64,000 nt of DNA from JAWMQL01 sp033283165 (GCA_033283165.1 JAWMQL010000002.1:806001-870000); one strand, 5' to 3'. Positions 53,345 through 63,200 are shown, counted from the first letter of the stretch. Translations and numbers: made by a program. Notes: generated by a model not told the origin, from the letters alone.

Positions 53345-54469
53345 TCAGGGTCTAATATAGCCCCCCTGGCGGCGACTCAGCAGGCCGCGGACTTCCAGCG
53401 CGGAACAGTGCGCCGCCACCGCCGCGACCGGCAGGCCGCAGTACTGTGCCAGCTGGTCGACACTCACCACCTCGTAGCCCACCCGCTCCAGCACCCGCCG
53501 CCGGTCACCCGCCAAGCCGTCGGGCGCGGAGGGCACTGCGGCCAGATCTCCGCGCAATTCCCGCTGGCAGCGGAACAGGGGTCCCAGCGCGGCGAGTACA
53601 TCGTCGGCACCCAACACCAGGTTGGCGCCATCCCGCAGCAAGTGCAGGCAACCACGGCCGCCGGGGTGGTATACCGCCCAGGGCAGGGCAAAGACCTCGC
53701 GCCCCTGCTCCAGTGCACTCTGGGCAGAGATCAGGGAGCCGCTGGGCAGCGCCGCCTCCACCACCAGGGTGCCCAGGCACAATCCGGTCACAACCCGGTT
53801 GCGGCGCGGGAAATGATCGCGCAGCGGGGGTGAGCCCGGGGGGAATTCCGTGACCAGACAGCCCTGTTCCAGTATCTCACCGGCCAGGCCCCGGTGGCGG
53901 GCGGGGTAGATGCGATCGATCCCGGTTGCCATGACAGCCACCGTGCTGCCGCCGGCCTCGAGGGTGGCCCGGTGGGCCGCGCTGTCGATGCCCAGCGCCA
54001 GGCCAGAGGTGATCACCAGGCCCGCCTCAGCCAGCTCGGTACAGAGCCCTTTCGCGGCACGCAATCCGGCCGGACTGGGCCGCCGGCTGCCCACTACCGC
54101 CAGCTGCGCGCGTTGCAACAGCCCGGCGTCGCCGCGCAGGTAAAGCAGGGGAGGGGGGTCATGGATCGTGCGGAGCAGGGCGGGGTAGTCGTCGTCACAG
54201 ATGGTGATGACCCGCGCAGCGAGGTCACTGAGGGCAGCGAGCCGGGCTTCCAGGTCCTCATCCGCAGCGGGGTGACCGCCCTGTTGCTGCCATGACCGGG
54301 CGCTGGCTCGGGCGGCAGCCGACACCCCCAGCGCAGGCCAGTCCCGGGTCGGCGAGGCCAGCACGGCCTCGGGACTGCCGTAATGCAACAGCAGCGCGCA
54401 GAGCGCGGAATCAGACAGGTGGGGAAGGCTGTGCAACTGCAGGCACAGCCGCGCTTTCCGGCGGTCCAT
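53345..54469 (-). CDS. dprA: DNA-processing protein DprA
   Basis: A 374-residue DprA/Smf. An N-terminal helical domain (about 1-70) precedes the Rossmann-like DNA-binding domain with V-V-G-S-R-R-P-S near 125, G-L-A-L-G-I-D-S-A-A-H near 158 and G-T-L-V-V-E-A near 235, and a C-terminal winged-helix domain (about 310-374). It loads RecA on incoming single-stranded DNA, so the organism may be transformable. It lies 72 bases downstream of the LysM gene. Confidence 0.93.
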   Translation of the reverse strand: MDRRKARLCLQLHSLPHLSDSALCALLLHYGSPEAVLASPTRDWPALGVSAAARASARSWQQQGGHPAADEDLEARLAALSDLAARVITICDDDYPALLRTIHDPPPLLYLRGDAGLLQRAQLAVVGSRRPSPAGLRAAKGLCTELAEAGLVITSGLALGIDSAAHRATLEAGGSTVAVMATGIDRIYPARHRGLAGEILEQGCLVTEFPPGSPPLRDHFPRRNRVVTGLCLGTLVVEAALPSGSLISAQSALEQGREVFALPWAVYHPGGRGCLHLLRDGANLVLGADDVLAALGPLFRCQRELRGDLAAVPSAPDGLAGDRRRVLERVGYEVVSVDQLAQYCGLPVAAVAAHCSALEVRGLLSRRQGGYIRP

Positions 54470-54541
54470 ACATCATCCTTGATGTGCTGTTCCTGCCCGC
54501 GGGCAGCGGCAGATCGGTCCCTGATCTAGCCGGTCGGCGGA

Positions 54542-55579
54542 CTAGGGGTTTTTAACCTTGTCCATGACTTTCAATGGCCAGTCGGCCTTGAGTACCACAG
54601 CGTAACTCGCCTTCTCAAAGGTCTCAAACACCATAAGCAGCCCCGCGCGCACGTCCGGCAGTCGGGCGTTGCCGCCCGCCACCTGGTCGTACACCAGTTT
54701 GCCCGCCTGGTAGATCGCCAGGACCTGGCCGACTTCCAGGCCGTCACGCAGCCCGCGGTTGAGCACCACGATATCCATGGCGCCGATCTGGCTGACCCCG
54801 CCATCCACCGCAATCATGTAGCCGTTGACGATGTCCCGCTCCGGTGCCCGCGGGTAGAACGTGGCGTCGATCACGCGCTCTTCCATCGGCAGCAGGCGGT
54901 CCTTGATACGCACTTCCTCGTGAACCCGGGTGACCTCCAGGGCCTGGACGTCGTCACGGCCCGCGTCCAGCAGGGTGGCGTTGCCGATGGCGGTGGCCTG
55001 GTAGCCCAGCAGCTCATTGGTGATGGGATCGTTGAAAGCCTGGCCCGAGCGGTAGATGCCGTATGCCCGCTCGCCCTCGGGGAAGTAACCGCGGCCGTAG
55101 AGGCGGTCGCCCGGGCCGCTCAGCAGGTGGTTCTGGTCTCCCGCCAGCACGTAGGCGGAATCGTTCAGCTCACCGGCACTGACAATACGGTGACGGCGCA
55201 GGAAGGCCCCGATTTCGTCCAGCGGAATGGCGGGGATCGCCAGGTCCAGCGGGCTGACCCGCATATTGGGATTCAGTTTCACGTCGCGGCCACGCCGCAC
55301 CCGCAGGCGGGGTTTACCATCCGACCAGACCAGGTACAGCTCGTCCCCGGGGAAAATCAGGTGCGGGTTGTCGATCTGTGGATTGACGTCCCACAGCTCG
55401 GGCCACAGCCAGGGATGGGCCAGGTACATGCCGGATATACCCCACAGGGTATCTCCCTTCTTGACGATATAGGTTTCCGGTGCGTCCTCCTTCAACTCTA
55501 CCGTCGCCGCCTGTAACCAGGCACTGAACAGCAACGTGGCGAGTATCAGGAAAATAGATGGCACTAGCCGGTTCTTCAT
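54542..55579 (-). CDS. Secreted LysM-domain protein
   Basis: A 345-residue protein with a signal peptide (1-24, W-L-Q-A), a LysM domain at about 37-83 (Y-I-V-K-K-G-D-T-L-W-G-I-S) that should bind peptidoglycan, and a 260-residue C-terminal region of unknown function. Homologues sit between dprA and def in Pseudomonas. The start is ATG 55579 with a GGAG very close upstream. Divergent from def; the shared intergenic region holds a perfect palindrome. Role in envelope homeostasis is a guess. Confidence 0.87.
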   Translation of the reverse strand: MKNRLVPSIFLILATLLFSAWLQAATVELKEDAPETYIVKKGDTLWGISGMYLAHPWLWPELWDVNPQIDNPHLIFPGDELYLVWSDGKPRLRVRRGRDVKLNPNMRVSPLDLAIPAIPLDEIGAFLRRHRIVSAGELNDSAYVLAGDQNHLLSGPGDRLYGRGYFPEGERAYGIYRSGQAFNDPITNELLGYQATAIGNATLLDAGRDDVQALEVTRVHEEVRIKDRLLPMEERVIDATFYPRAPERDIVNGYMIAVDGGVSQIGAMDIVVLNRGLRDGLEVGQVLAIYQAGKLVYDQVAGGNARLPDVRAGLLMVFETFEKASYAVVLKADWPLKVMDKVKNP

Positions 55580-55614
55580 AACTCCGCCCCTGCAAAGTCC
55601 CGGCTCTGGTGCCG

Positions 55615-55634
55615 GGTTATTGTGTATAATAACC
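55615..55634. repeat. Perfect inverted repeat in the def/LysM divergent promoter region
   Basis: GGTTATT and AATAACC flank a six-base spacer GTGTAT, giving a 20-base palindrome. It includes a TATAAT (55625-55630) that could serve def. The size and place fit an operator, but no regulator is known. Confidence 0.5.
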
Positions 55635-55734
55635 AAGTTTGCGGTGGCAATTCGCCGCTTGCAAGCCAAAAAGTTACTTATTCACTACCGGCTGCCGGGC
55701 CCTCCCTGGCCGGTGCGACCCTGTATCCCGAGCC

Positions 55735-56241
55735 ATGGCTGTCCTCGATATTCTTGAATTCCCCGATCCCCGCCTGCGCACACGAGCCGAACCCGTTGTG
55801 CAGGTGGACGACGAGATACGCACCCTGGTGAACGACATGTTCGACACCATGTACGCCGCCCCGGGCATCGGCCTGGCCGCCACCCAGGTCAACGTGCACC
55901 GCCGGGTACTGGTAATCGACCTGACCGAGGATCACAGCGAACCGCTGGTTTTCATCAACCCCGAGATAACGGTCCTGGACGAGCAACTGGGTGAATACGA
56001 CGAGGGCTGCCTGTCCGTACCTGGCTTCTACGAGACCGTGCGACGCCCGCAGCGGATCCGGGTCAACGCCCTCGACCGCGACGGACAGGCCTTCGAACGC
56101 GAGCTGAGTGGCCTGCTGGCGATTTGCCTGCAGCACGAGGTCGACCACCTGGAAGGAAAACTGTTCGTCGACTATATCTCTCCCCTGAAACGCCAACGCA
56201 TTCGCAAGAAGCTGGAAAAAGACCAGCGCCGCCGGCTCTGA
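55735..56241 (+). CDS. def: Peptide deformylase
   Basis: A 168-residue type 1 deformylase that removes formyl from new proteins. All three motifs are intact: G-I-G-L-A-A-T-Q (44-51), E-G-C-L-S-V-P-G (metal ligand C92) and H-E-V-D-H (H134, E135, H138). ATG 55735. It is followed 6 bases later by fmt, the enzyme that adds the formyl group to initiator tRNA, in the conserved def-fmt-rsmB group. Confidence 0.97.
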   Translation: MAVLDILEFPDPRLRTRAEPVVQVDDEIRTLVNDMFDTMYAAPGIGLAATQVNVHRRVLVIDLTEDHSEPLVFINPEITVLDEQLGEYDEGCLSVPGFYETVRRPQRIRVNALDRDGQAFERELSGLLAICLQHEVDHLEGKLFVDYISPLKRQRIRKKLEKDQRRRL

Positions 56242-56247
56242 CACCCG

Positions 56248-57219
56248 GTGGCAGACAACCCGTTAGGCATTGTTTTCGCCGGCACTCCGGAATTCGCCGC
56301 CGTGCACCTGCGCGGTTTGCTGGCAGCGGGTCACCGGGTGATAGCGGCCTACACCCAGCCGGATCGCCCGGCCGGGCGGGGCAAGAAACTCACCGCCAGC
56401 CCGGTCAAGCAGGTGGCGCAGGCGGCCGGCATTCCTGTCTACCAGCCCGGCAGCCTGCGCGGCGCCGATGAGCAACGCGAACTCGAGGCCCTGGCTGCCG
56501 ACGTCATGGTGGTCGTCGCCTACGGCCTGATCCTGCCGCAGCCGGTGCTGGACGCACCGCGCCTGGGCTGCCTCAACGTGCACGCCTCACTGCTGCCGCG
56601 GTGGCGCGGGGCGGCACCGATCCAGCGTGCCATCGAGGCCGGCGATGACGAAACCGGCGTCACCATCATGCAGATGGACGCGGGGCTGGACACCGGCGAC
56701 ATACTGGCAGAAAGCCGCTGTGCCATCCATTCCGTTACCACCGCCGCCAGCCTGCACGACCGCCTGGCCGAACTGGGCCTGCCCCTGCTGCTGCAGGTGC
56801 TGGCCGACCTGCCCGCAGCCCAGGCCGCCGCCCGGGTACAGGATGATGCCCGGGCCTGTTACGCCGACAAGATTTCCAAGTCCGAGGCAGCCATCGACTG
56901 GCGCCGCAATGCCGTGGAGCTGGACCGGGCCATTCGCGCCTTCAATCCCTTCCCGGTCTGTTATTCCGAGCTGGCAGGCGAAAGGGTCAAGGTCTGGCAG
57001 GCCCGGGTGGCCAGCCAGGCCCCGGCGGCGGACGCCCCCGGCAGCTTGCTGCGGGCGGATCGCGAAGGCCTGCTGGTCCAGTGCGGTAGTGGACAACTGC
57101 TGCTGCAGCGCCTGCAGTTCGCCGGCGGCAAAGTACTGGAGGTGGACCAACTGCTGAACGCCCGCCGCGAGATGTTCCAGCCCGGCACCCGCTTCAGCCT
57201 GCCCGCGGACCCGGCCTGA
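56248..57219 (+). CDS. fmt: Methionyl-tRNA formyltransferase
   Basis: A 323-residue enzyme (E. coli 315). The N-terminal formyltransferase fold has F-A-G-T-P-E-F-A-A near 10, the catalytic N-V-H-A-S-L-L-P-R-W-R-G-A-A-P-I near 110 and D-A-G-L-D-T-G-D near 145; the C-terminal OB-like domain binds tRNA. Start GTG 56248. Its last base is the first base of the rsmB ATG (TGATG), so translation is coupled. Confidence 0.97.
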   Translation: MADNPLGIVFAGTPEFAAVHLRGLLAAGHRVIAAYTQPDRPAGRGKKLTASPVKQVAQAAGIPVYQPGSLRGADEQRELEALAADVMVVVAYGLILPQPVLDAPRLGCLNVHASLLPRWRGAAPIQRAIEAGDDETGVTIMQMDAGLDTGDILAESRCAIHSVTTAASLHDRLAELGLPLLLQVLADLPAAQAAARVQDDARACYADKISKSEAAIDWRRNAVELDRAIRAFNPFPVCYSELAGERVKVWQARVASQAPAADAPGSLLRADREGLLVQCGSGQLLLQRLQFAGGKVLEVDQLLNARREMFQPGTRFSLPADPA

Positions 57220-58499
57220 TGGCCGCCGATACCCGCGCCCTGGCCGCCAGTACCCTGGCCCGGGTGCTGGCGGGCCGCTCCCTCAGCCAGGTCCTGCCCA
57301 CGGCGCTGGAGCAGGTCGACCCGCGTGACCGGGGCCTGCTGCAACAGCTCTGCTACGGCACCCTGCGCCAGTACCCGCTACTCAGTGGCCTGCTGCGACA
57401 GCTGCTGGACAAGCCGGTCCGGGACCGCGAAGTGGAGGCCCTGCTATTGCTGGGCCTGTACCAGCTGCGCGCCACCCGGGTACCCGATCACGCGGCGGTC
57501 AGCGCCACGGTGGACAGTACGGCGGAACTCGGCAAGGACCGCGCCCGCGGCCTCGTCAACGCGGTGCTGCGGCGCGGCCAGCGCGAAGGGGAACAACTGT
57601 ACCAGGCCCTGGGCGCGGCCGCGCGCGACGCCCACCCGGGCTGGTTGCATCGTGCGCTCAGGTCCCAGTGGCCGGACCGCGCCGCCGCCATCATGGCGGC
57701 CAACAATGCCCAGCCCCCGATGTGCCTGCGGGTCAACGTCCGACGCGGTGACCGCGACAGCTACCTGGCACAACTGTCCGGGTCGGCCATCCCGGCCCGC
57801 CCCGGGGCCCTGTCGCCCCAGGCGATCTACCTGGAGCAGCCCCGGGACGTACTGGAATTGCCCGGCTTCGATGCGGGCGCGGTGTCGGTACAGGACGAGG
57901 CGGCCCAACTGGCGGCCGGCCTGCTCGACCCACAGCCCGGCGAGCGGGTGCTGGACGCCTGCGCCGCGCCGGGCGGAAAGGCCTGCCACATACTGGAATT
58001 GCAACCGGCCCTGGCCGAACTCGTGGCCACCGACATCGACGCCCAGCGTTTGGTGCGGGTACAGGAGAACCTGGCCAGGCTGGGCCTGCGGGCCACCACG
58101 GCGGTCGCCGATGGCGGTGCCGGCCTGGCGCCCGGCGGATTCGACGCGATCCTGCTGGACGCCCCCTGCTCCGCCACCGGCGTGATTCGCCGCCACCCCG
58201 ACGTCAAGGTCCTGCGGCGCGGCGCGGACATCGCCGGGCTGGCCCGGGAACAGGGACGCCTCCTGGACCGCCTCTGGCCACTGTTGCGCCCCGGGGGGCG
58301 GCTGCTCTATGCCACCTGCTCGGTCCTGCAGGCAGAAAACAGCGACGTGGTCACGGCGTTCCTGGGGCGCTGCCCGACAGCCCGGCTCGACCTCCCTAAC
58401 ACCGACTGGGGAGAGCGCACCGAGGCCGGACTGCAGTTGCTCCCGACCGAGGGCGGCCCCGACGGCCTGTTCTACGCCGGGCTGCGCAAGGACCCCTGA
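57219..58499 (+). CDS. rsmB: 16S rRNA (cytosine-967-C5) methyltransferase
   Basis: A 426-residue RsmB/Sun. An NusB-like RNA-binding domain (about 1-140) is followed by the methyltransferase domain with the SAM loop D-A-C-A-A-P-G-G-K near 245 and the two catalytic cysteines in D-A-P-C-S-A-T-G near 315 and A-T-C-S-V-L near 365. ATG 57219 overlaps the fmt stop by one base. Last gene of the def-fmt-rsmB unit; trkA follows after 90 bases. Confidence 0.96.
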   Translation: MAADTRALAASTLARVLAGRSLSQVLPTALEQVDPRDRGLLQQLCYGTLRQYPLLSGLLRQLLDKPVRDREVEALLLLGLYQLRATRVPDHAAVSATVDSTAELGKDRARGLVNAVLRRGQREGEQLYQALGAAARDAHPGWLHRALRSQWPDRAAAIMAANNAQPPMCLRVNVRRGDRDSYLAQLSGSAIPARPGALSPQAIYLEQPRDVLELPGFDAGAVSVQDEAAQLAAGLLDPQPGERVLDACAAPGGKACHILELQPALAELVATDIDAQRLVRVQENLARLGLRATTAVADGGAGLAPGGFDAILLDAPCSATGVIRRHPDVKVLRRGADIAGLAREQGRLLDRLWPLLRPGGRLLYATCSVLQAENSDVVTAFLGRCPTARLDLPNTDWGERTEAGLQLLPTEGGPDGLFYAGLRKDP

Positions 58500-58589
58500 G
58501 CCGCTGTGCACTATTCCCTGACCGGGGTACTTACATTGTGTGACCGAATTCATTAAGGTGCTCTCGTACCAGAAGGGGTCCAAACGGCC

Positions 58590-59963
58590 ATGAAGATCAT
58601 CATTCTCGGCGCTGGCCAGGTGGGGGGAACCCTGGCCGAGCACCTGGCCAACGAGCAGAATGACATTGTTGTCGTCGATACCAACGGCGACAAGCTGCGC
58701 GCCCTGCAGGACCGGCTCGACATCGCCACGGTGACGGGCGAGGCCTCGCATCCCAGCTCCCTGTTCAAGGCGGGGGCCGAGGATGCCGACATGCTGATCG
58801 CGGTCACCAACTCGGACGAGATCAACATGATGGCCTGCCAGGTGGCCTACACGCTGTTCAGCACACCCACCAAGATATCCCGGGTCCGCTCCCCCAACTA
58901 CCTGCAGTACCAGGACAAGCTGCTGCAACCGGGCCATATTCCGGTGGACGTGGTCATCGGTCCGGAACAGCTGGTAACGAAGAATATCAGCGAACTCATC
59001 GCCAATCCCGGCGCCCTGCAGGTACTGGATTTCGCCGAGGGCAGGGTGCAACTGGTGGCCGTGCGGGCCTTTCACGGCGGCCCCATCGTCGGCCAGGAGT
59101 TGCAGGAAATACGCCGCCACATGCCCAAGGTAGATACCCGCGTGGCGGCCATTTTCCGCCAGGACCGGCCCATCATTCCCGAAGGCAGAACGGTGGTCGA
59201 GGCAGGCGACGAGGTGTTCTTCATCGCTGCCCGGGAGAATATCCGGCGGGTCATGGCCGAGCTGCGCAACGTCGACAAGCCCTACAAGCGGGTGATGATT
59301 GCCGGCGGCGGCAACATCGGCGCCACCCTGGCCCAGAGCATCGAGGACCAGTACCGGGTCAAACTGATAGAACAGTCCTACGCCCGTTGCCGCACCCTGT
59401 CGGAGCGCCTCAAGCACTGTATCGTACTGAACGGCAGTGCCTCCGAGCCGCAGCTGCTGACCACCGAGAACATCGAGGCCACGGATGTGTTCTGCGCCCT
59501 CACCAATAACGACGAATCCAACATCATGATGTCCATGTTGGCCAAGCGCCTGGGCGCCAAGAAGGTGATCACCCTGATCGCCAACCCGGCCTACGCCGAC
59601 CTGGTCGGGGACGAGATCGACATTGCCATCTCGCCACAGCAGATCACTATCGGCAGCCTGCTCACACACGTGCGGCGCGGCGATATCAGCAATGTGCACT
59701 CCCTGCGCCGGGGCGCCGCAGAGGCTATCGAGGTCACCGCCCACGGCGATACATACTCCTCCAAGGTGGTGGGGCGGCGGCTCGACGAAATCAACCTGCC
59801 GGAGGGCGTCACGATAGGGGCCATTGTCCGCGGCGAGGAGGTGCTGATCGCCCACAGCGACGTCGTGATCGAACCGGAGGATCACGTGATTATTTTCCTG
59901 GTTGATCGCAACAGCATCTCCGCGGTGGAAAAATTGTTCGCGGTCGGTTTCGGCTTCTTCTAG
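58590..59963 (+). CDS. trkA: Trk potassium uptake system, NAD-binding subunit TrkA
   Basis: A 457-residue peripheral membrane protein with two RCK units. Each has a Rossmann site, G-A-G-Q-V-G-G-T-L near 7 and G-G-G-N-I-G-A-T near 238, and a C-terminal regulatory domain. It gates the TrkH channel in response to NAD(H) and nucleotides. ATG 58590. TrkH follows after 8 bases, so the two subunits are made together. Confidence 0.96.
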   Translation: MKIIILGAGQVGGTLAEHLANEQNDIVVVDTNGDKLRALQDRLDIATVTGEASHPSSLFKAGAEDADMLIAVTNSDEINMMACQVAYTLFSTPTKISRVRSPNYLQYQDKLLQPGHIPVDVVIGPEQLVTKNISELIANPGALQVLDFAEGRVQLVAVRAFHGGPIVGQELQEIRRHMPKVDTRVAAIFRQDRPIIPEGRTVVEAGDEVFFIAARENIRRVMAELRNVDKPYKRVMIAGGGNIGATLAQSIEDQYRVKLIEQSYARCRTLSERLKHCIVLNGSASEPQLLTTENIEATDVFCALTNNDESNIMMSMLAKRLGAKKVITLIANPAYADLVGDEIDIAISPQQITIGSLLTHVRRGDISNVHSLRRGAAEAIEVTAHGDTYSSKVVGRRLDEINLPEGVTIGAIVRGEEVLIAHSDVVIEPEDHVIIFLVDRNSISAVEKLFAVGFGFF

Positions 59964-59971
59964 GGCGACTG

Positions 59972-61420
59972 ATGCACTTCTCTGTCACGTTCCGCATCCT
60001 GGGCATTCTGTTGATGCTGTTCTCCAGCGCGATGCTGGTGCCCCTGGTGATCGCCCTGTTGACAGACGACCACGCGGCGCTCGGGTTCCTGACAGCCTTC
60101 GGGATTACGTTTTCCTCCGGCCTGCTGATGTGGCTGCCGCTGCGCGGGGTCAAGCAGGAATTGCGGATCCGCGACGGGTTTCTCATCACGTCCCTGTTCT
60201 GGACCGTGCTGGGAACATTCGGAGCGCTGCCGCTGGCCCTGATCGAGGAAGACAACCTGTCCACGATAGACGCAATTTTCGAGTCGGTCTCCGGCCTGAC
60301 GGCAACCGGGGCCACGGTCATCGTCGGACTCGACGACCTGCCTCCCTCCATTCTTTTTTACCGCCAGTTACTGCAGTGGATGGGCGGCATCGGCATCATC
60401 GTGGTGGCCGTCGCGGTTCTTCCCATGCTGGGCATCGGCGGCACCCAGCTGTACAAGGCGGAAACCCCGGGGCCCTCCAAGGACACCAAGCTCACCCCGA
60501 GGATCGCCGAGACGGCCAAGGCCCTGTTCACGGTTTACGTCACCCTCACCATGGTCTGCGCCTTCACCTACTACATCCTGGGCATGTCGGTATTCGACGC
60601 CATCGGCCATTCCTTCTCCACCATTGCGCTGGCGGGCTTTTCGACCCACGACGAAAGCCTCGGCTACTTCGACAGCAACGCCATCCTGCTGGCCTCGAGC
60701 TTTTTCATGGTGGCCTCGGGTGTGAACTTCGGCCTGCATTTCATGGCCTGGCGGCGCAAGGATTTCTCCGTTTACACGAAGGATTCAGAAACCCGTTTCT
60801 TCTTCGCGGCGGTGTCGTCCTGCATTCTGCTGACGATTGGCATGCTGATCTACACCAACACCCACGGCCACCACGAGAGCTTCGTCCACGGGGTCTTCCA
60901 GGTGATCTCCATCATCACCACCACCGGCTATTCCACCGAAAAGCTGTCTGTCTGGCCGGCGACCCTGCCGATACTGGCCATCTTTTTTTCCTGCATGGGC
61001 GGGTGTGTCGGCTCGACGGCCGGCGGGATCAAGGCCATGCGTCTCATGCTGATCTGCAAACAGGGAGTGCGCGAGCTCAAGCAACTGGTGCACCCGCTGG
61101 CGATCATCCCGCTGAAAGTCGGCCGGCGCCGCGTGGACGCAAGCATTGTCAGTGCCGTCTGGAGTTTTTTTGCGGTCTATACCACCGCCTATATCCTGCT
61201 CATGCTCATGCTGATGGCCACGGGCCTGGATTTCCTGACCGCGTTTTCCGCGGTGGCCGCCTCGCTCAATAACCTGGGCATGGGCATCGCGGGCGTGGCC
61301 AATGGATTCGGACACATCAGCGACCCCGCCAAGCTGATCATGTGCTTCGCGATGCTGCTGGGGCGGCTGGAGATCTTCACCCTGCTGGTGCTCTTCACCC
61401 CGGCTTTCTGGCGCACCTGA
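59972..61420 (+). CDS. trkH: Trk potassium uptake system, channel subunit TrkH
   Basis: A 482-residue integral membrane protein with four M-P-M repeats. Selectivity-filter elements include S-G-L-T-A-T-G-A-T near 109, the F-S-T-I-A-L-A-G-F-S-T-H near 225, T-T-T-G-Y-S-T near 320 and the last repeat near 435. It carries K+ across the inner membrane when bound by TrkA. ATG 59972. It converges with djlA, leaving 9 bases between stops. Confidence 0.96.
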   Translation: MHFSVTFRILGILLMLFSSAMLVPLVIALLTDDHAALGFLTAFGITFSSGLLMWLPLRGVKQELRIRDGFLITSLFWTVLGTFGALPLALIEEDNLSTIDAIFESVSGLTATGATVIVGLDDLPPSILFYRQLLQWMGGIGIIVVAVAVLPMLGIGGTQLYKAETPGPSKDTKLTPRIAETAKALFTVYVTLTMVCAFTYYILGMSVFDAIGHSFSTIALAGFSTHDESLGYFDSNAILLASSFFMVASGVNFGLHFMAWRRKDFSVYTKDSETRFFFAAVSSCILLTIGMLIYTNTHGHHESFVHGVFQVISIITTTGYSTEKLSVWPATLPILAIFFSCMGGCVGSTAGGIKAMRLMLICKQGVRELKQLVHPLAIIPLKVGRRRVDASIVSAVWSFFAVYTTAYILLMLMLMATGLDFLTAFSAVAASLNNLGMGIAGVANGFGHISDPAKLIMCFAMLLGRLEIFTLLVLFTPAFWRT

Positions 61421-61429
61421 GTAGCCCGC

Positions 61430-62224
61430 TTACCGCCCGCCGCCACGGGACTGTTTGATCAGGGCGTAGGCGGCCTGGATTTCCTGGGATTTTTCGGTGG
61501 CCAGCTTGACCATGTCCTCGGGCACCCCGCGGGCAATCAGCTTGTCCGGGTGGTGTTCGCTCATCAGGCGGCGGTAGGCCTGCTTCAACTCCCTGTCTGT
61601 GGCGTCCTGGCCCACGCCGAGGGCGGTATAGGCGTCTTCCAGCGAGGTGCCGGGCTGGGCGGTAAAGCCGCCGGCGCCGTGAAAGTGGTCCTGGGCCTGG
61701 ACCATGCGCAACAGCTGGTCCACCTGGGCTGTTCCGAAGCCCAGCAGCCGTGCAACGCGGTGCAGGAAATCCCGTTCCCTGTCCGCCACCGAGCCATCCG
61801 CCAGGGCGAGGGACGCCAGGTACAGCAGCAGGGTATGGTGCAGCGGCTTGACCGGCCCGCAGGCCTGCATAAATGCGGACACTGCCGGCTCCAGTTGAAA
61901 GTCCGGGGCGGCGCCCCGGCGGAACAACTCGATGGCCCGCTTGCGTTGGGGCGCGGACAGGCCCATCTGGGTAAAGATCCGTTCAGTGTAGGCCACCTCC
62001 TTTTCGCTCACCCGGCCATCCGACTTGGCCAGCGCGCCGAGCAGGGTAAAGGTGGTTTCGAAGAAGCTCTGCTTGATGCGTGCCACGTTCTCCGGCGAGA
62101 CAAACCGCAGGCTGTTCGCCAGGCCACGGTCAAACAGGTGTCCCACCAACAGCCCCAGCAGCAGGCCCACCAGGCCGCCGGTCAGGAGACCTATTACCCC
62201 GCCAATCAGTTTCCCGGCCAACAT
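61430..62224 (-). CDS. djlA: Membrane-anchored DnaJ-like co-chaperone
   Basis: A 264-residue DjlA. A glycine-rich membrane segment (about 5-30; G-G-V-I-G-L-L-T-G-G-L-V-G), a central TerB-like helical domain (about 45-175), and a C-terminal J domain (about 197-262) with H-P-D-K that stimulates DnaK. Smaller than E. coli DjlA (271) by only seven residues. It lies after the LpxL-family gene on the - strand. In E. coli it influences envelope stress signalling. Confidence 0.94.
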   Translation of the reverse strand: MLAGKLIGGVIGLLTGGLVGLLLGLLVGHLFDRGLANSLRFVSPENVARIKQSFFETTFTLLGALAKSDGRVSEKEVAYTERIFTQMGLSAPQRKRAIELFRRGAAPDFQLEPAVSAFMQACGPVKPLHHTLLLYLASLALADGSVADRERDFLHRVARLLGFGTAQVDQLLRMVQAQDHFHGAGGFTAQPGTSLEDAYTALGVGQDATDRELKQAYRRLMSEHHPDKLIARGVPEDMVKLATEKSQEIQAAYALIKQSRGGGR

Positions 62225-62245
62225 TCCCTCCCGGCGGCGTCCACG

Positions 62246-63139
62246 CTAGAGGTCATCATACACCCCCGGACCCTGCCGCGGTCGCACCCTGAATCGCTTG
62301 TACTCCCACTGGTACTGCTCCACGCACTGCCGCACACAGCGCTCGACCCCCCGGTTCAGGGCGGCCAGCGAGACGCTGGTATCCGCGTCATAAATGGCTT
62401 CCTCGGCGGGTTCATAGACCAGCTCAAAGCCCCCCGGCACGCGCAGGGCGAAGCCGAACACCGCCAGCGCCCCGGTGCGCCTGATCATGTGACTGGCCAG
62501 GGTGCCGGTAAAACAGGGGACGCCCATGAACGGCACGTTCTCGCCACTGTTCAGATCGGCGGGCGCCTGGTCGGGCAGGATGCCTGAGATGTGTCCGTTC
62601 TTGACGCTTTTCAACAGCCGCGCGAGGCCGCGGCTGTCGGTGGGCACCAGGGTCGCACCGCTGCGCTGGCGGGCAGCCTCGATCATGGGTCCCAGCCCGG
62701 CGAGCTTGGGAGGTTCGTACAGGGAGACGGTCTTGCCCAGGGTTGCCACGTGCAGGCCGAGAACTTCCCAGTTCCCGAGGTGCGGCGCCAGGACAATGAC
62801 GCCGCGTCCCGCGGCCTGGGCCTCCCGTACATACTGGTCGCCGCGGATCGACAGCAGCAGGCTCCGGACATGGGGCCAGGGGCGCAGCCAGACGTGGCCC
62901 ATCTCGGTAGCCAGCTCCACGGTGGCCATCAGGCTGCGCCGCGCCAGCCGTCGCTGCGCTGCCGGTTCCAGATCGGGAAACGCGAGCTGGATATTGCGTT
63001 CAGTGACCCGGCGGCTGCGACCGCCCAGCGGCCAGTAAATCGCGCCGGCCAGGCGCCCCAGGGCCCGCGCCCAGGACAGGGGCAACAGGGCGCAAACGCG
63101 CAACAGGGCCTTGATCAGACCGGCTTTTACTGCATTCAC
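62246..63139 (-). CDS. Lipid A late acyltransferase, LpxL/HtrB family
   Basis: A 297-residue acyltransferase with an N-terminal membrane segment. The catalytic H-x4-E motif is H120-E125 in A-P-H-L-G-N-W-E, and R-G with D-Q-A-P follows near 190. It should add a secondary fatty acid to lipid A from acyl-ACP. LpxL and LpxM cannot be told apart from the sequence alone. Start GTG 63139, divergent from glyQ. Together with the waa genes it shows a complete LPS assembly line in this region. Confidence 0.9.
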   Translation of the reverse strand: MNAVKAGLIKALLRVCALLPLSWARALGRLAGAIYWPLGGRSRRVTERNIQLAFPDLEPAAQRRLARRSLMATVELATEMGHVWLRPWPHVRSLLLSIRGDQYVREAQAAGRGVIVLAPHLGNWEVLGLHVATLGKTVSLYEPPKLAGLGPMIEAARQRSGATLVPTDSRGLARLLKSVKNGHISGILPDQAPADLNSGENVPFMGVPCFTGTLASHMIRRTGALAVFGFALRVPGGFELVYEPAEEAIYDADTSVSLAALNRGVERCVRQCVEQYQWEYKRFRVRPRQGPGVYDDL

Positions 63140-63200
63140 GGGTGACGGGATGTCCCTGGAGTCGCACTGAACGCGCGTATTATGCCGTCAAAAGACTCTG

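Noticed and set aside
57444..59885. An 813-codon open frame opposite rsmB and trkA
   Set aside because: It spans two real genes and their gap, with no recognisable domain; both + strand genes match conserved families over their whole length.
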